A stretch of DNA of 64,000 nt, taken from assembly GCA_025677835.1 (NCBI GenBank), contig JAIXMR010000002.1:464001-528000 (forward strand), read 5' to 3'. Position 1 is the first letter of the stretch. Every line of letters starts with the position of its first letter. The position numbers and the translations under genes are program-made. The notes below the pieces were generated by a model that searched no databases, was not told the origin of the DNA, and saw nothing but the letters and a program-made list of their open reading frames with translations. Shown here in pieces: positions 1-11,026 of this stretch. This stretch comes from Sporodiniella umbellata (Eukaryota > Mucoromycota > Mucoromycetes > Mucorales > Rhizopodaceae).

Positions 1-25
1 ATAATTCCTTTTTGTTTTATTATTA

Positions 26-57
<32 letters not shown>

Positions 58-190
58 GCTATTATTAGTGTTCATGTAAAACTGTAATTATTCCCCCCTC
101 CTTTTTTTTTTTTCTTCTTGAAATACACAACAATTTAAAGAATTCATTTGTATAAATATATACATACATAAATTATTCAAATGTTACACG

Positions 191-1762
191 TTAAACTCTA
201 TCTAATGTACTGGAACGGATGGGTGGTGGAGGAGGAGGGGGTCGCATAGCAGTGGAGCGGTGTCTGGATAAACTTGCAGGCGGAGGTGGGGGCATAGAGT
301 GTCTTGTGAGAGTATCAGGAGCGGATACGGTATGGGTCATGGGCACGATGGGTATGGATTGACTGCTAGCACGCTTGAAAGACAAGTCAGGGTGTATACT
401 GGGTAGGTGAGATGATGTGGACAGAGAAGGTGGAGGCGGCGGGGGCCGTTGCCGGATACTGGATGTCCTTCGTGTCTGTTGAATGGTTTTGGGCGATCCA
501 ATGGATTCATTACTACTATTGCTGTGACGCGTCAGTCCACTCGAGGGACTTACGGCATCATATTCCTCTGTAAAATTCACAGGAAATATACCCCGCTTTC
601 CATTGGCTTCGCCTACCCACCAGCCCCTATCAATCTCATCTATCACCGTAATCAAATCTCCTATTTTGAAGGATATCTCGTCATCATTTTGACCGCTAAA
701 GTCGAATGATGCTTTTCTGATCTTTTCAAATTTAATTGAAGGTGAAGCTATAAGAGAAAGAGGTGTTGGTTGCTGCCTATATATATATATGAATATATAT
801 ATTTACTTTTATTGCTTGTCACTGTTTCGATCCTAGCCATGGGTGCTTGGGCCATAAATGCAGTGATATCCTGGGTGGGGTTGTGGTCCCACTCGTTTCT
901 GATGCTTTCTAGTAGTTCTTTGGCTTTTGTATGGTAGTCGACTTCGGCATCCAGTAGGTTGTACAGCGCATCCCGATGTGCATTCTAAAATAACATTATT
1001 CAGTTTATTTCATTCTAGTCGCTTTTATTTTTACCTCAAATTCTTGAAGATAAGCCATTTTTTGTATCAATTCATGTTCAGTATCTTCATACTTCATCTT
1101 TGCACCCTGCATCTCTTGCTCTAGTTCAGGCTTTTCTTTTTTGGCTTTGTTGAGCCGATTTAGTTTGGAGTCATAGTCTAATCGTTTTAGTTCGAGTTTT
1201 TTTCTTAGTGTGTCATAGTCCTTGTATTCTTGTAAGCCGTTCTCTAGTACATTCATGTAGCGATTCTTGATGTTGTCAGCCAGCTCTTCTTGGAGAACAG
1301 CCATGCTCTCTTTTGCGTCTTCCCCAAATGAGTCAATGCAACAGCTAACAGGTAAAATATGAGTTTTAAAAAGCTCATCAGCACTAAAAAAAAAAAAAAA
1401 ATAAAGCTTTACCCAAAGCAGATTCCTGAGGGAACACATTGCCATAGCTGTTTAGACAATTGCCAAACGAATCAAACGGCATCAGTTTGGCTTTATTATC
1501 TTCTGGCGAGGGCTTTCTCTTTAGTAAATGTTGGTATAAGGCGTCACAGGCAGCTACTATGTTCTCGTAACCTTCTCTTCTATGCTCCGTTTCCTGCTCT
1601 AACTTTTGGAAATCTTCCGTTTGTAATGTCGCTTTAGCTCCTCCAAACTTCTCTCCTGTCCACTAAATAAATCGTTGTTATATTATTTGAGTTTCAGATG
1701 TTCCGATTTTATTGGTTGTCTTAAATATATACTTGTTTAAACCTTCCCAGGTTTTTTATCAT
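191..1762 (-). CDS. Endophilin-like BAR-SH3 protein
   Basis: Membrane-curvature and endocytosis adaptor. The short first exon (MIKNLGRFKQ, start at 1762) joins an exon beginning WTGEKFGGAKATLQTEDFQ, which resembles the amphipathic N-terminus of endophilins. A helical BAR domain follows through the exon ending near 1036. The C-terminal exon carries an SH3 domain (FDFSGQNDDEISF, then DRGWW and GIFPVNF) and a tail with several poly-proline runs (about 200-450). About five exons. In endophilin-type proteins the BAR dimer bends membrane and SH3 recruits proline-rich partners; here the tail supplies poly-proline itself. Oddity: the exon 2/exon 3 junction around 1327-1410 does not keep frame with the obvious GTAAAG donor and TTAG acceptors, as described in the findings. 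Family call is firm; exact orthology (Rvs167 versus endophilin) is not. Confidence 0.8.
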
Positions 1763-2684
1763 GCTCTATTTCTGATTCAGTAGATAAAAAGATATGAAGG
1801 AGAGTAGTAATTTCCTTTTTTTAAGAAAAAAGAAAATAAGAAAGAAAAGCTAAAAGTAAAAGAAAAAAGAGACACAAAGAAAATTTGACAACTTTTTTAA
1901 GCCATTCTGTAGGTGTCGCCCCACAGTCAGCGGAGTACAAATGAATGACGTGTGGATCGTCTATTTTTTTCTTGCTTGCCCACCAAAAAAAAGTAGACGC
2001 ACCCGAGTATGTGAATACACATGCTGTTTAATGAACCACGTTGGCTCTTACATGGGTTAGATTACCCAATATCATTAAATAAATAAAAAATACTCCGCAA
2101 ATCAGGATCGTATTGAAATCGATTCCTTTAGTTGACCAACTCAATACAGCTAACCACAGACACTTGTAAACGCCAAAAAAAAAAAAATAGTAATAACACG
2201 CTCTCTCTAGAACAGAGACTGGCAGAAAATAAGGTGTAGCACTAGTCTCAGTACTCTTGCATTTCCCAAAAAGCTTGGCTCTGCGAGGTCGAACACTATT
2301 CAGACCATAGTGTCTGGCAAATATTCCTTAGTGTAAAATACTGTAAAAAAAATAACACTACACTTCTTTATTCCAGGTAGTCAAACTTCAAACAAACTCT
2401 AAATGATTACATACACGGCTCTTTCTTTTGTTTTGTTTTTCTTCTTCTGTCTATCAACTGTCAGCCCTACATAGATAGATAGGTTAGACAAACCTTATAT
2501 AATAAAGCCAATTCTGCAAATAAAAAAAAAAAAAAAAAGGCAAAGGAGGTGTCGGGGATCGAAAATGGTGGTGAGACTGCACGTCAGCTCAAGATTTGAT
2601 TGCGTAAACACATTTTATGAAAACGCGTTTGCCTTTTTTCATTGATTTTTTTTTCTTATCAAAGAATAACATTTATAATACAAA
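1763..2684. other. Intergenic gap between divergent genes
   Basis: About 920 bp separating the BAR-SH3 gene and RPN10, so it presumably holds both promoters. It contains poly-A runs near 2175 and 2522 and no convincing ORF or RNA gene that I could see. Confidence 0.6.
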
Positions 2685-3932
2685 ATGGTGATGGAAGCTT
2701 CTATGGTTGTGTAAATACAATAACATACATACAATACATATACGAGATTTCAATTGGGGCAGAAGAACTAAACAAAGTGTTTTTCTTTTTATAGTGTGGA
2801 TAATTCTGAGTGGATGCGAAACGGAGACTATTCTCCCACTCGATTAGTAGCTCAAAATGAAGCAGTCAACCTCATTTTTTCATCTAAAACACAATCGAAC
2901 CCTGAAAACACTGTTGGTTTAATGACAGCAGCTGGAAAGGGACCGGACGTACTGGTTACTTTAACGACTGATGTCGGCAAAATTCTTAGTGCCTTGCACG
3001 GCATCAAAGCAGGAGGGAAATCAAACTTTTTGACAAGCATTCAAATTGCTCAGGTACAAAATAGAAGAGTATTTCCTGTTGGTTTGCCTCTAATGCAGAT
3101 TACATTTTAGCTTGCATTAAAACATAGACAAAACAGAAACCAACATCAAAGAATCATTGTGTTTGTTGCCAGTCCTCTTGAAACTGACGAAAAAACGCTA
3201 GTTAAACTTGCCAAGAAACTCAAAAAAAACAACGTTGCAGTAGATATTATTAATTTTGGAGAAGAAGCCGAGAACACCTCCAGGCTAGAAGCATTTATCA
3301 ACAATGTCAATAGCAACGATAATAGCCACCTTGTTACAATTCCTCCTGGACCTCACATTTTGAGCGATATGTTGATTTCCACCCCTATTATTCAAGGTGA
3401 AGATGGTGCTAGCAACTTTGCTGGTAGCAGCGGGGGCGATTTTGAATTCGGTGTTGACCCCAGTCTTGACCCTGAACTTGCCTTGGTATGTTTCCCTATT
3501 TACATGACCCCGAAAAAGTGTGATTTATTGATACGAAAAAAAAAAAAATAGGCTTTGCGTATTTCACTTGAAGAAGAAAAGGCACGTCAAGAAGCAGAGG
3601 CAGCAAAGAACGGAGGAGAAAGCGCAAAAACAGGAGAGTCATCTATGGCAATAGATTCAAACGATAATGAGGAAGACTCAGAGCTTCAAGCTGCCTTAGC
3701 CATGTCAATGAACGAACAACACGTACAAGACGAAGATGAGACAATGGAAGATTTGAATGAAGAGGATGCATTGAAAAGAGCAATGGAAATGTCAATGGCA
3801 GAAGGAAACAATAACGAAGACGACGAAATGATGTCGTCAGTTCTTGGCTCTCTGCCAGGTGTCGATAAAAACGACGAACGTATTAAGAAGGCATTGGAAG
3901 ATATGGAAAAGAAGAAGGATGAAAAGAAATAA
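2685..3932 (+). CDS. RPN10: 26S proteasome regulatory subunit Rpn10 (PSMD4)
   Basis: Ubiquitin receptor of the 19S regulatory particle. Exon 1 is only MVMEASMV plus a split codon; an intron of about 90 nt leads to [11 protein letters not shown], the start of the VWA domain. Exon 2 ends at IQIAQ, exon 3 begins [15 protein letters not shown], and a third intron precedes ALRISLEEE. Ubiquitin-interacting motifs follow: [31 protein letters not shown] and [15 protein letters not shown]. The protein ends in a Lys/Glu-rich tail. Length and domain order are those of a complete Rpn10. It converges with the first P450 gene, 278 bp away. Confidence 0.96.
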
Positions 3933-4210
3933 ACTATTTTTTTTATAATTTGACAATATCCCTCCCCGTTACATTTCTTCACCTGTTTATATGCGTATAT
4001 AGTTAGTGAAGACTTCGTATTCATGAGGGCTTTTTTTAAAAAAAAAAAAATCTATGTCAAAGAGGTGTTTCTTGGTTGCTTTCATCACATCAGCTGCGTA
4101 AATATACATACATCCTGTGGCTGAACAGTAACCCGTAGGAAAAAACAATGAGCCTTTTTGTCTTTTTGTTGAACTAAAGAAATGTATACGTCTAATGGAT
4201 GACGGCTATT

Positions 4211-4377
4211 TTATTGTGTGCGTTTGGATAGACGAAAGCTATTCATCACGGGCTGACATACTAACCCTCTGTCTACTTGTTCTAATTTTTTTACACGGTT
4301 GGTGTCAGCTTCAATAACAAACTTTGAGAAAAAGTGAACATAAAAGTTGAAAATCTGTAGCTCAGCCTATATGCACA

Positions 4378-4409
<32 letters not shown>

Positions 4410-6069
4410 AAGCAAGTAGTTCGTGGTTCTGTTTACCAAATAAATACCAGGACAAAGTCTTCTTCCCCAACCAAACCCAAAATGGTCTCTTTTGTTTACG
4501 CCAAAGTTTGCTGCAACACTCATTTTTTGTGTGTTGTTTAAGAATCTTTCGGGTCTGAATACATCAGGATCCTCATAGATAATTGGGTTGCGATGCATAG
4601 ATTCCGTACTACTGAACAGAGTTGCACCTTTAGGAATCAAATAACCGTTAACAACAATATCTTCTTCACAGGTATGAGGAACTCCCAACGGGACAGTTGG
4701 ATGAAATCGCATAACTTCCTTTTGTACGCAGATAGCATAGGGGAAATGTTCACGATCCATATGAAAACTAGGGGACTTTCGGTTGGGGTACTTTGCTCTC
4801 CATTCATCTAATTCTTTGACAATTCTCGTTTGAACCTCAGGGTATTGAGAAAGAATAGCGAATGTCCAAAAAAGTGTGCTGGCAGTAGTATCTGTTCCAG
4901 CACCACATATATCGACTATAGTATATAACATATGAGTTGTCAAGTTTTTTTTTTTGTTGTTGTTATAAGTTTAGGTTAGATATTACTTGCAAGGACATTG
5001 ATATCGTCGTAGCTAAGTACACCATCTTCGTTTTTTATCTGAAACAAGTCTTTTACAAGTGAAGGTTTTTCGTTGTTAAGAGCCTCTTGAATATGCCAAT
5101 TCATCATATCCAAGATTTTTTTACTCGAAGACTTTTTTTTTTCCTCCAGGTTTGCTATTTTCCCAATCCAAGATAAATTTGGAAGAAGCGCGTCAAGGTT
5201 ACCCACTATACCGCCATAGTACAGGCCTAAATCAATAGCCTCCACTAAATTCTGGTATAACGGATCTTCGATGCTTTTGAACCTCTTGCCACATAAAACT
5301 GTCATAATTACATTCAATGAGCTTAGTTGTAAGTCAAGACATGGATTGAAAGCCTTTCCCTTTTCGGCTATTTTAGTAAATCGCTCCATGGTTTCTTCAG
5401 CTTCAAACTCCAAAACCTCATTAAATTTGTCAATGGACGATGGCTTTAGCGCATTAAAAACTACAAGAAAAAAAATTAAAAAAATCTTAATCGAGGCTCC
5501 TCACTCTTACCAGCTTTTCGGTTGTTTTTCCATATAGTACCGTAGTTGCTAAACACAAGGCCTCTAAAGCAGTTTTTTTTTTAAAAAAAAAATACCTACA
5601 GATATATACATGTATTGGTTTTCTGCATTTTACCTGCCGCCTTTAGAATACAAATCGCTAAGAAAGTGATGATATGGTCGGGATGATGTGGCGGTTCCTG
5701 ATCCTACAAAGATATCGTGAGCCAGGTAAGGGTCAGAGATCATAACCCATATTTGATTTCCCATGTTTAGCTTGAGGATCGGTCCCACTTTTTTATGCCA
5801 TTTCTTAATCTGTTTGGTAGGAGATAGGCTTAATGCTAATAAATGACCTATGTAAAAACGCAAGTTTATATCTATAGCTTTTTTTTTTGTGTGTTTAGAA
5901 AAAAAGAAAAAATACCAAAGATGGGTAAATTAACACTGGGTGCAAAAGGAATTTCACCCTCTCTTTTTTTTTCGTAGAGCGTTCGGCCCCATAAATATAT
6001 CGAAGCAAATGTTAAGCAGGCAAATACTACTTTCAGCAGATCGGATTCAAAAAGGGGTTCTAGAATCAT
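4211..6069 (-). CDS. Cytochrome P450, paralogue A
   Basis: Membrane-anchored heme mono-oxygenase, substrate unknown. The N-terminus (start 6069) is a single membrane anchor (LLKVVFACLTFASIYLWG) followed by a proline-rich hinge (PFAPSVNLPIFG). Six exons. I-helix AGTDTT, K-helix ExxR (KEVMRF), PERF motif (FRPERF) and heme loop FGWGRRLCPGIYL are all present. The terminal exon (AELQIFNFYVHFFSKF..., stop at 4211) lies beyond an intron with a long poly-A run, so it is easy to miss. Exon structure matches the two neighbouring P450s. The segment encoded at about 4703-4861 is almost identical to paralogue B. I cannot assign a CYP family number or substrate from sequence alone. Confidence 0.92.
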
Positions 6070-7208
6070 ATTTATCTCTCTTTAAAGTATTTGATACAAT
6101 AAAGAAAAAGGAAAATGGAATCCAATGAAAAAGAAAAAATATTATATATTTTTTACATGACGTGGATACGAGATGCATAACGCTTCCTGTTTCGGACTTT
6201 TAGCATCTTACAATCGAACAGAAAACTTCAATCTTTAATAGAATGAGTTCATCACAATTGAATACAAATTTACAAAGTCTCTGCTTTGAAAGATCTCTAT
6301 GAGTTCCTTTAGTATAACTCTTAGAGTTATATATCTTTTAGAGAGAACCAAAACATAGACACCTGCGTTTGAGTATCACAATGCCCTTTAAGAGAAAAAG
6401 CTGATCACTTAAGATCTCTTTTAGCTATACCGATTTAGACATACGGATTTTTAATCACATGAATTATAAGCGTACTTACGTTTTTGAAGCCTACTATATA
6501 CTCCATTCGCTTATTTTTTTTATTTTTTCAAGAACAAAAAATATGTCACATTTTAAGTATGATAGCCTCTGCAAACATATTTTTCCATTATCCTCGCTAG
6601 AAGAAGCCACGGAATCTTGGGAGGATTTTACATAAAGTTTTTTTTTATCGCTGTACTATACCAAGCCAAATTTACATAATAAAGTACAAAAGTTATTTCA
6701 AATATATGTACCAATGAGCGTACATTAGTTTCTTTGCATATTACACAATTAGCAAAGGGGTTTTTTTTTTTTTTTTTTTTTTTTTTTGCAAGGAATTAGA
6801 CGTGCTAATTTGAACAAAATAGACAATGGTGATAACACTATAGCTTTTCAATCCTATAGAAACAAATACTTAAAAGCCTTCACTTTTTATAACTTTTTTG
6901 TACGACTACATTAAAAAAGAAACCACGGTCTAATAGATACAGATACAAGTAAAAAGCAAAAGCCACACAACACAGCTGGTACATTGTTAAAGCTGGTTGC
7001 TTTGAAAGTTGAAGGCAAAAACGGCAATCCCTAGAATCTCTCAGATAAAAGCTACAAGCCGTATACAACCATCAAAGATATATTTTTTAAGGCTTATTAA
7101 ACACGCTGATTTAGGGAGAGGTGTTTTCTCAAGCCTTTAGTTCCTATGTATACTATAAATAATTCTTGATGAAACTCGTCTCTACATCTCTTTAGGCAGC
7201 GAACCTTG

Positions 7209-7679
7209 TTATAGAATCTTATGAACGAAAAATCTATCCTGTTGGGTCTGTTGAATATTCTTTCTTGATATCTTCTTAAAAGCACTATCAAAATGCCTGT
7301 TTAAAAATGCAAGCTGAGCCCTTTTAGGCTTGCTACTCAGTTCAAACATGATCGCTTGACTTGCTTCGAAAGCGGTGTCATCAAGTCTTATTTTGAATTT
7401 TTTGAAAAGAAATTCTAGACAAGATGCATGAGAAAAAACAGTCAACTTTGAAGAGCTAGAGACTTGATTACTTGAGCTCCTAAAGTCCTCGACTTTGTTT
7501 CTCCTCGCTGTCTGCAGACAACTTCTCTGGCGCTTAATACATGTTTTTACAAAGTATCTAAATAAAGAGCGTTTTTTGAAAATTAATATTAAAGTCCGCG
7601 TTTTGAGTGATTTATTAATCACTCCTCTATTCAATGTTAGTTTGAAAGTTTGATTTTTATACAAAAAAGAAATCGCCAA
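7209..7679 (-). CDS. Long open reading frame of uncertain status
   Basis: A continuous frame of about 156 codons in an otherwise stop-rich region. The product would be basic (Lys/Arg-rich, for example KKRSLFRYFVKTCIKRQR) with a Ser-rich stretch and no motif I recognise. The first codon is not ATG, and a TAG precedes it, so it would have to be an internal exon or a relic. By base composition a frame this long is uncommon but possible by chance in a window of this size. It could be a remnant of a mobile element or of a decayed gene. Confidence 0.2.
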   Translation of the reverse strand: MAISFLYKNQTFKLTLNRGVINKSLKTRTLILIFKKRSLFRYFVKTCIKRQRSCLQTARRNKVEDFRSSSNQVSSSSKLTVFSHASCLEFLFKKFKIRLDDTAFEASQAIMFELSSKPKRAQLAFLNRHFDSAFKKISRKNIQQTQQDRFFVHKIL

Positions 7680-8104
7680 CTTCTATACCTTCATATAGAT
7701 TAGGAAATTCAAACTCCAAGGGCCGGACCTAAAGAGAAGCTAAACATGTTCAGAAAAGTTAGATTTGAAGCTTTTAATTGGACAAGAATAAATATACCCG
7801 ACTTTGGAAAGCAGCCGTGTTACAACCCACGTGCGTTTATTTCAAAAAAAAAAAAAAAAAATATAGTTTCTAAGGGAATAATGCTAAATAGACTTTCAGG
7901 ACAAAGTAGCCCAACCAACGATTAACGTATGTTTTTTTTTATTTTGTTTTCTAGACAAGGTCTATAAGGTCTTTCACTAAAAAGCTCTGTTTGTCTTTAT
8001 CACTAAGTAAAAAAAAAAAGCTTAAAAATCGACATTCCTATGGGACACGCTCTTTTGGCTAGGATTTTCCAAAAACATATTTTAGCCTATGTGATTGTAC
8101 ACGG

Positions 8105-8185
8105 TAAGTGGTTGTATCACGAAAATAAGGTTGGTACCTTAACCACTCCACCAGTCACAGCCGAACGATGTTTGAATTCTCGAAA
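8105..8185 (-). repeat. tRNA-like sequence with pol III A-box, possible SINE relic
   Basis: On the minus strand, GGCTGTG is followed by an A-box-like TGGTGGAGTGG and TTAAGG, as at the start of a Leu/Ser-type tRNA. Downstream, GTGTACAATCAC is only a weak B-box/T-arm, and the acceptor arm does not close properly. It is not a functional tRNA by eye. A shortened relative lies at 13550-13612. Confidence 0.3.
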
Positions 8186-8460
8186 GTTTAACTTTCTGCA
8201 ATGTAAACTTATTTGAGCTCAAAAAACTGTAGGAAAATCCTACTATCATACTGAGCTTGTGACGATATAAATTTCAATAATACTGAATGGAATAAGTATA
8301 TCAATTGGCTATTTTAACAGTAACGAGAAATATTATCAGTTTACATTATAGTCTAACCAAACACTAGAGTTGTATTTTAATGTATAGGGATTATGCTACA
8401 GATTTTTTTTTGCTATGGGGTTTTCCTTGTCAAGTTGCAAACGCCAATTGTCAGTTGCTG

Positions 8461-8479
8461 GAAAAGCGCTGCGCTTTTC
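8461..8479. repeat. GC-rich near-perfect palindrome
   Basis: GAAAAGCGC, one central T, then GCGCTTTTC: a 9-bp perfect inverted repeat. A second small hairpin, CCCG...CGGG, follows at about 8485-8503. It stands out in AT-rich surroundings. Confidence 0.6.
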
Positions 8480-8892
8480 AAGTACCCGGTTGATTTTTCG
8501 GGCAGAAGCATATTGAGTGTGCAACATTTACATTTGTAGAGCCACATCACTTTTTCAGCAATCCCATAAACATTTCTAACTCTACCAATACTTTACATTA
8601 GATAATACTGTGTTATCTATTCACCGTTGACCCAAAGAGCCTTGATTTTTGTTGCCTGATACTTGATACTACTCAGTATATAGATATACTTCTTGGCTAC
8701 ACTAAGCTGGGGAAATACCGACCAAAAAAGGTTACAAACCTCGACAAGTCTATTTACAACTTTTAAGATAAAAAGAAGGGACCAATGTCGCTATCTCAAT
8801 GAAAAGAGCACATGTAAAACATTGTGGTTTTATCTCTTCTTTTTTTGATAGGATATGGAAAGAACTTGTTTTCTCTTAATTAGTTTCTAAAA

Positions 8893-8908
8893 AGATATAA
8901 AAAGAACT
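8893..8908 (+). promoter_or_regulatory. Probable TATA box of P450 paralogue B
   Basis: The sequence agatataaaaagaact lies about 50-60 bp upstream of the ATG at 8956. This is inferred from position and sequence only. Confidence 0.4.
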
Positions 8909-8955
8909 GTTTTTTCACAAAAAAAGTTTTTTTTTAAATCTACACGCAAAACGTC

Positions 8956-10838
8956 ATGATCGATTCTAAGCTTTTAAAGGAAAATTTTTCCTATATCGTA
9001 CCGGCAAGCATTGCCCTGATCTCGTTATATCTGTTATCACAAAGTAAACAAGAAGAAAAGAGAGGTCTGAAAGAAATCCCACATGCGCCCACTAGGAGTC
9101 TACCAATTTTTGGTAAAATAAAAAAAAAAAAAAAACTTTTATTACAAAAATGCTAATGCTTTATACTTTTAATAGGCCAAATGCTCTCTTTAGGGTTATC
9201 TCCTTCCAAAGTAATTACTAAGTGGCACGAAGAAGTGGGTCCTATCTATAAGATTAATATGGGAAACCAACTATGGATTGCAATTGCGGATCCTTATCTA
9301 GCTCATGAAATTTTCGCAAAATCGGGTAGCGTCACATCATCTCGACCTTATCATCGCTTTGCAAACGACATGTATGGTAGACATGGCAGGTAGCGTAAAA
9401 AAGTTACGGTGTTTTAGGATTTCTGACCCCCCTCACCTTTTTTTTCTTTTTTGTAGAGGTATTGTGTTTAGTGAATATGGTCCTATTTGGAAAAATAACA
9501 GAAAAGCTGGTACTTTGTTTTGAAAAGCAAATCATATACAATAGAGTCATTTATCCCTTTATACGTATATAGCTCTCGCTACATTGAGACCGGCAGCTAT
9601 TGACAAATACAGTGAAGTTTTGGAATTCGAAATCGAAGACTTTATGAAGCGCATTGCCGAGATAGAGAAGAAGGGAGAAGCTTTTGATCCTTGTCGTGAA
9701 CTACAGCTGACTTCAATGAATGTAATCTTAACAGTCTTGTGCGCCAAGAGATTCACAAATACTGAGGATCCAACCTATCGTTCTATATTGAGCGTAGTAG
9801 AGAGAGGTGTATTTTACGGGGGTATCGCTGGCGATCTTGGCTCGTATTTACCTTCACTATCTTGGATAGGCAGCCTATTTGGTATCCAAAAAAGTCTGAA
9901 AAACCTGCTTAACGACCGCGACACACACTATGAAAAGCTTATTAAAGACGCACTTGAAAGCGATAAGGACTGCATTGCGAAAGAACTTTATAAGCTGAAA
10001 GAAATTGACAACTCAATGACTGTGGATGATATTTTGGTTATTGCTTGTAAGCTAATTTTTTTTTTTTTTAAAAAAAAAAAAAGAGTTGCAAGAAATTGTT
10101 TATTAAAACATAGTAAACTCTAGCCGATTTGAATGCTGCTGGAACAGACACTACCTCCAATACACTTTACTGGGCATTCGCTATTCTTTCTCAATACCCT
10201 GAAGTTCAAACGAGAATTGTCAAAGAATTGGATGAATGGAGAGCAAAGTATCCCAACCGCAAGTCCCCTAGTTTTCATATGGATCGCGAACATTTCCCCT
10301 ATGCTATCTGTGTACAAAAGGAAGTGATGCGGTTCCGTCCTGTCACTACTTTCGGAGTACCCCATGCATGTATAAAAGATACTGTTGTTGACGGCTATTT
10401 GATCCCCAAGGGCACAGCTTTAATCAGTAGTATGACTGCTATGCATCATAACCCAGTTGCTTATGAAGATCCTGAAGTATTCAGACCTGAAAGATTTTTG
10501 GATAACACACAGAAAATGAGTGTCTCAGCCAATGCAAATGTAGATGAAAGAGACCATTTTGGATTTGGCTGGGGAAGAAGGTTATGTCCTGGTATTTATT
10601 TGGTAAGACTGAAACTGATTATGATTAGTTGTATGTTGTTTCTTATTTTCTCTTTTGGAAATAGTCTGAAGTAGAAACCTTTAATTTCTATACTCATTTC
10701 TTTTCAAAATATACCATTCAACCCGGGCGTGATGCACAGGGTAACCCATTAAAAGTAGACCTTATGGATCACATTGAAGAGGGAATTGTGATAAAACCTA
10801 CTCTTGACAAGTACATCATCGTTCCCCATAAAAAGTAA
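8956..10838 (+). CDS. Cytochrome P450, paralogue B
   Basis: Heme mono-oxygenase with an N-terminal membrane anchor (FSYIVPASIALISLYLL) and proline-rich hinge ending LPIFG. Six exons, with splice positions matching paralogues A and C. Exon 3 is the tiny GIVFSEYGPIWKNNRKA exon, followed by ALATLRPAAIDKY. Diagnostic motifs: AGTDTT (I-helix), KEVMRF (ExxR), FRPERF, and FGFGWGRRLCPGIYL (heme Cys). The terminal exon is SEVETFNFYTHFFSKY... ending in IIVPHKK at 10838. The intron before the I-helix exon contains a T14/A13-type palindromic run (about 10058-10083). Complete and apparently functional; the substrate is unknown. It converges with paralogue C. Confidence 0.93.
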
Positions 10839-11026
10839 AGCTTTTCGCTGTATATAATCATTTACTTTTATGCCTATACCATCAAGTAAAGTCAAAAATA
10901 AAAGAAAGCTAACCAAATGCAAACATCGAATTGCATGCTCGAGTAGTTTGAAAAAAGTTGTTTTGTAAATACAAAACATCAACATATGGATAAAGAAATA
11001 CGGATTGTCCATGGCATGCGCTATTT

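Larger units (their letters stand above)
6070..8955. other. Large AT-rich gap between divergent P450 genes
   Basis: About 2.9 kb. It holds a T-run near 6762-6787, a 157-codon open frame at 7209-7679 (-) of unknown meaning, a tRNA-like A-box sequence near 8105-8185 (-), a near-perfect 19-bp GC-rich palindrome at 8461-8479 and a probable TATA box for the plus-strand P450 near 8893-8908. No confident gene is seen. Confidence 0.55.
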
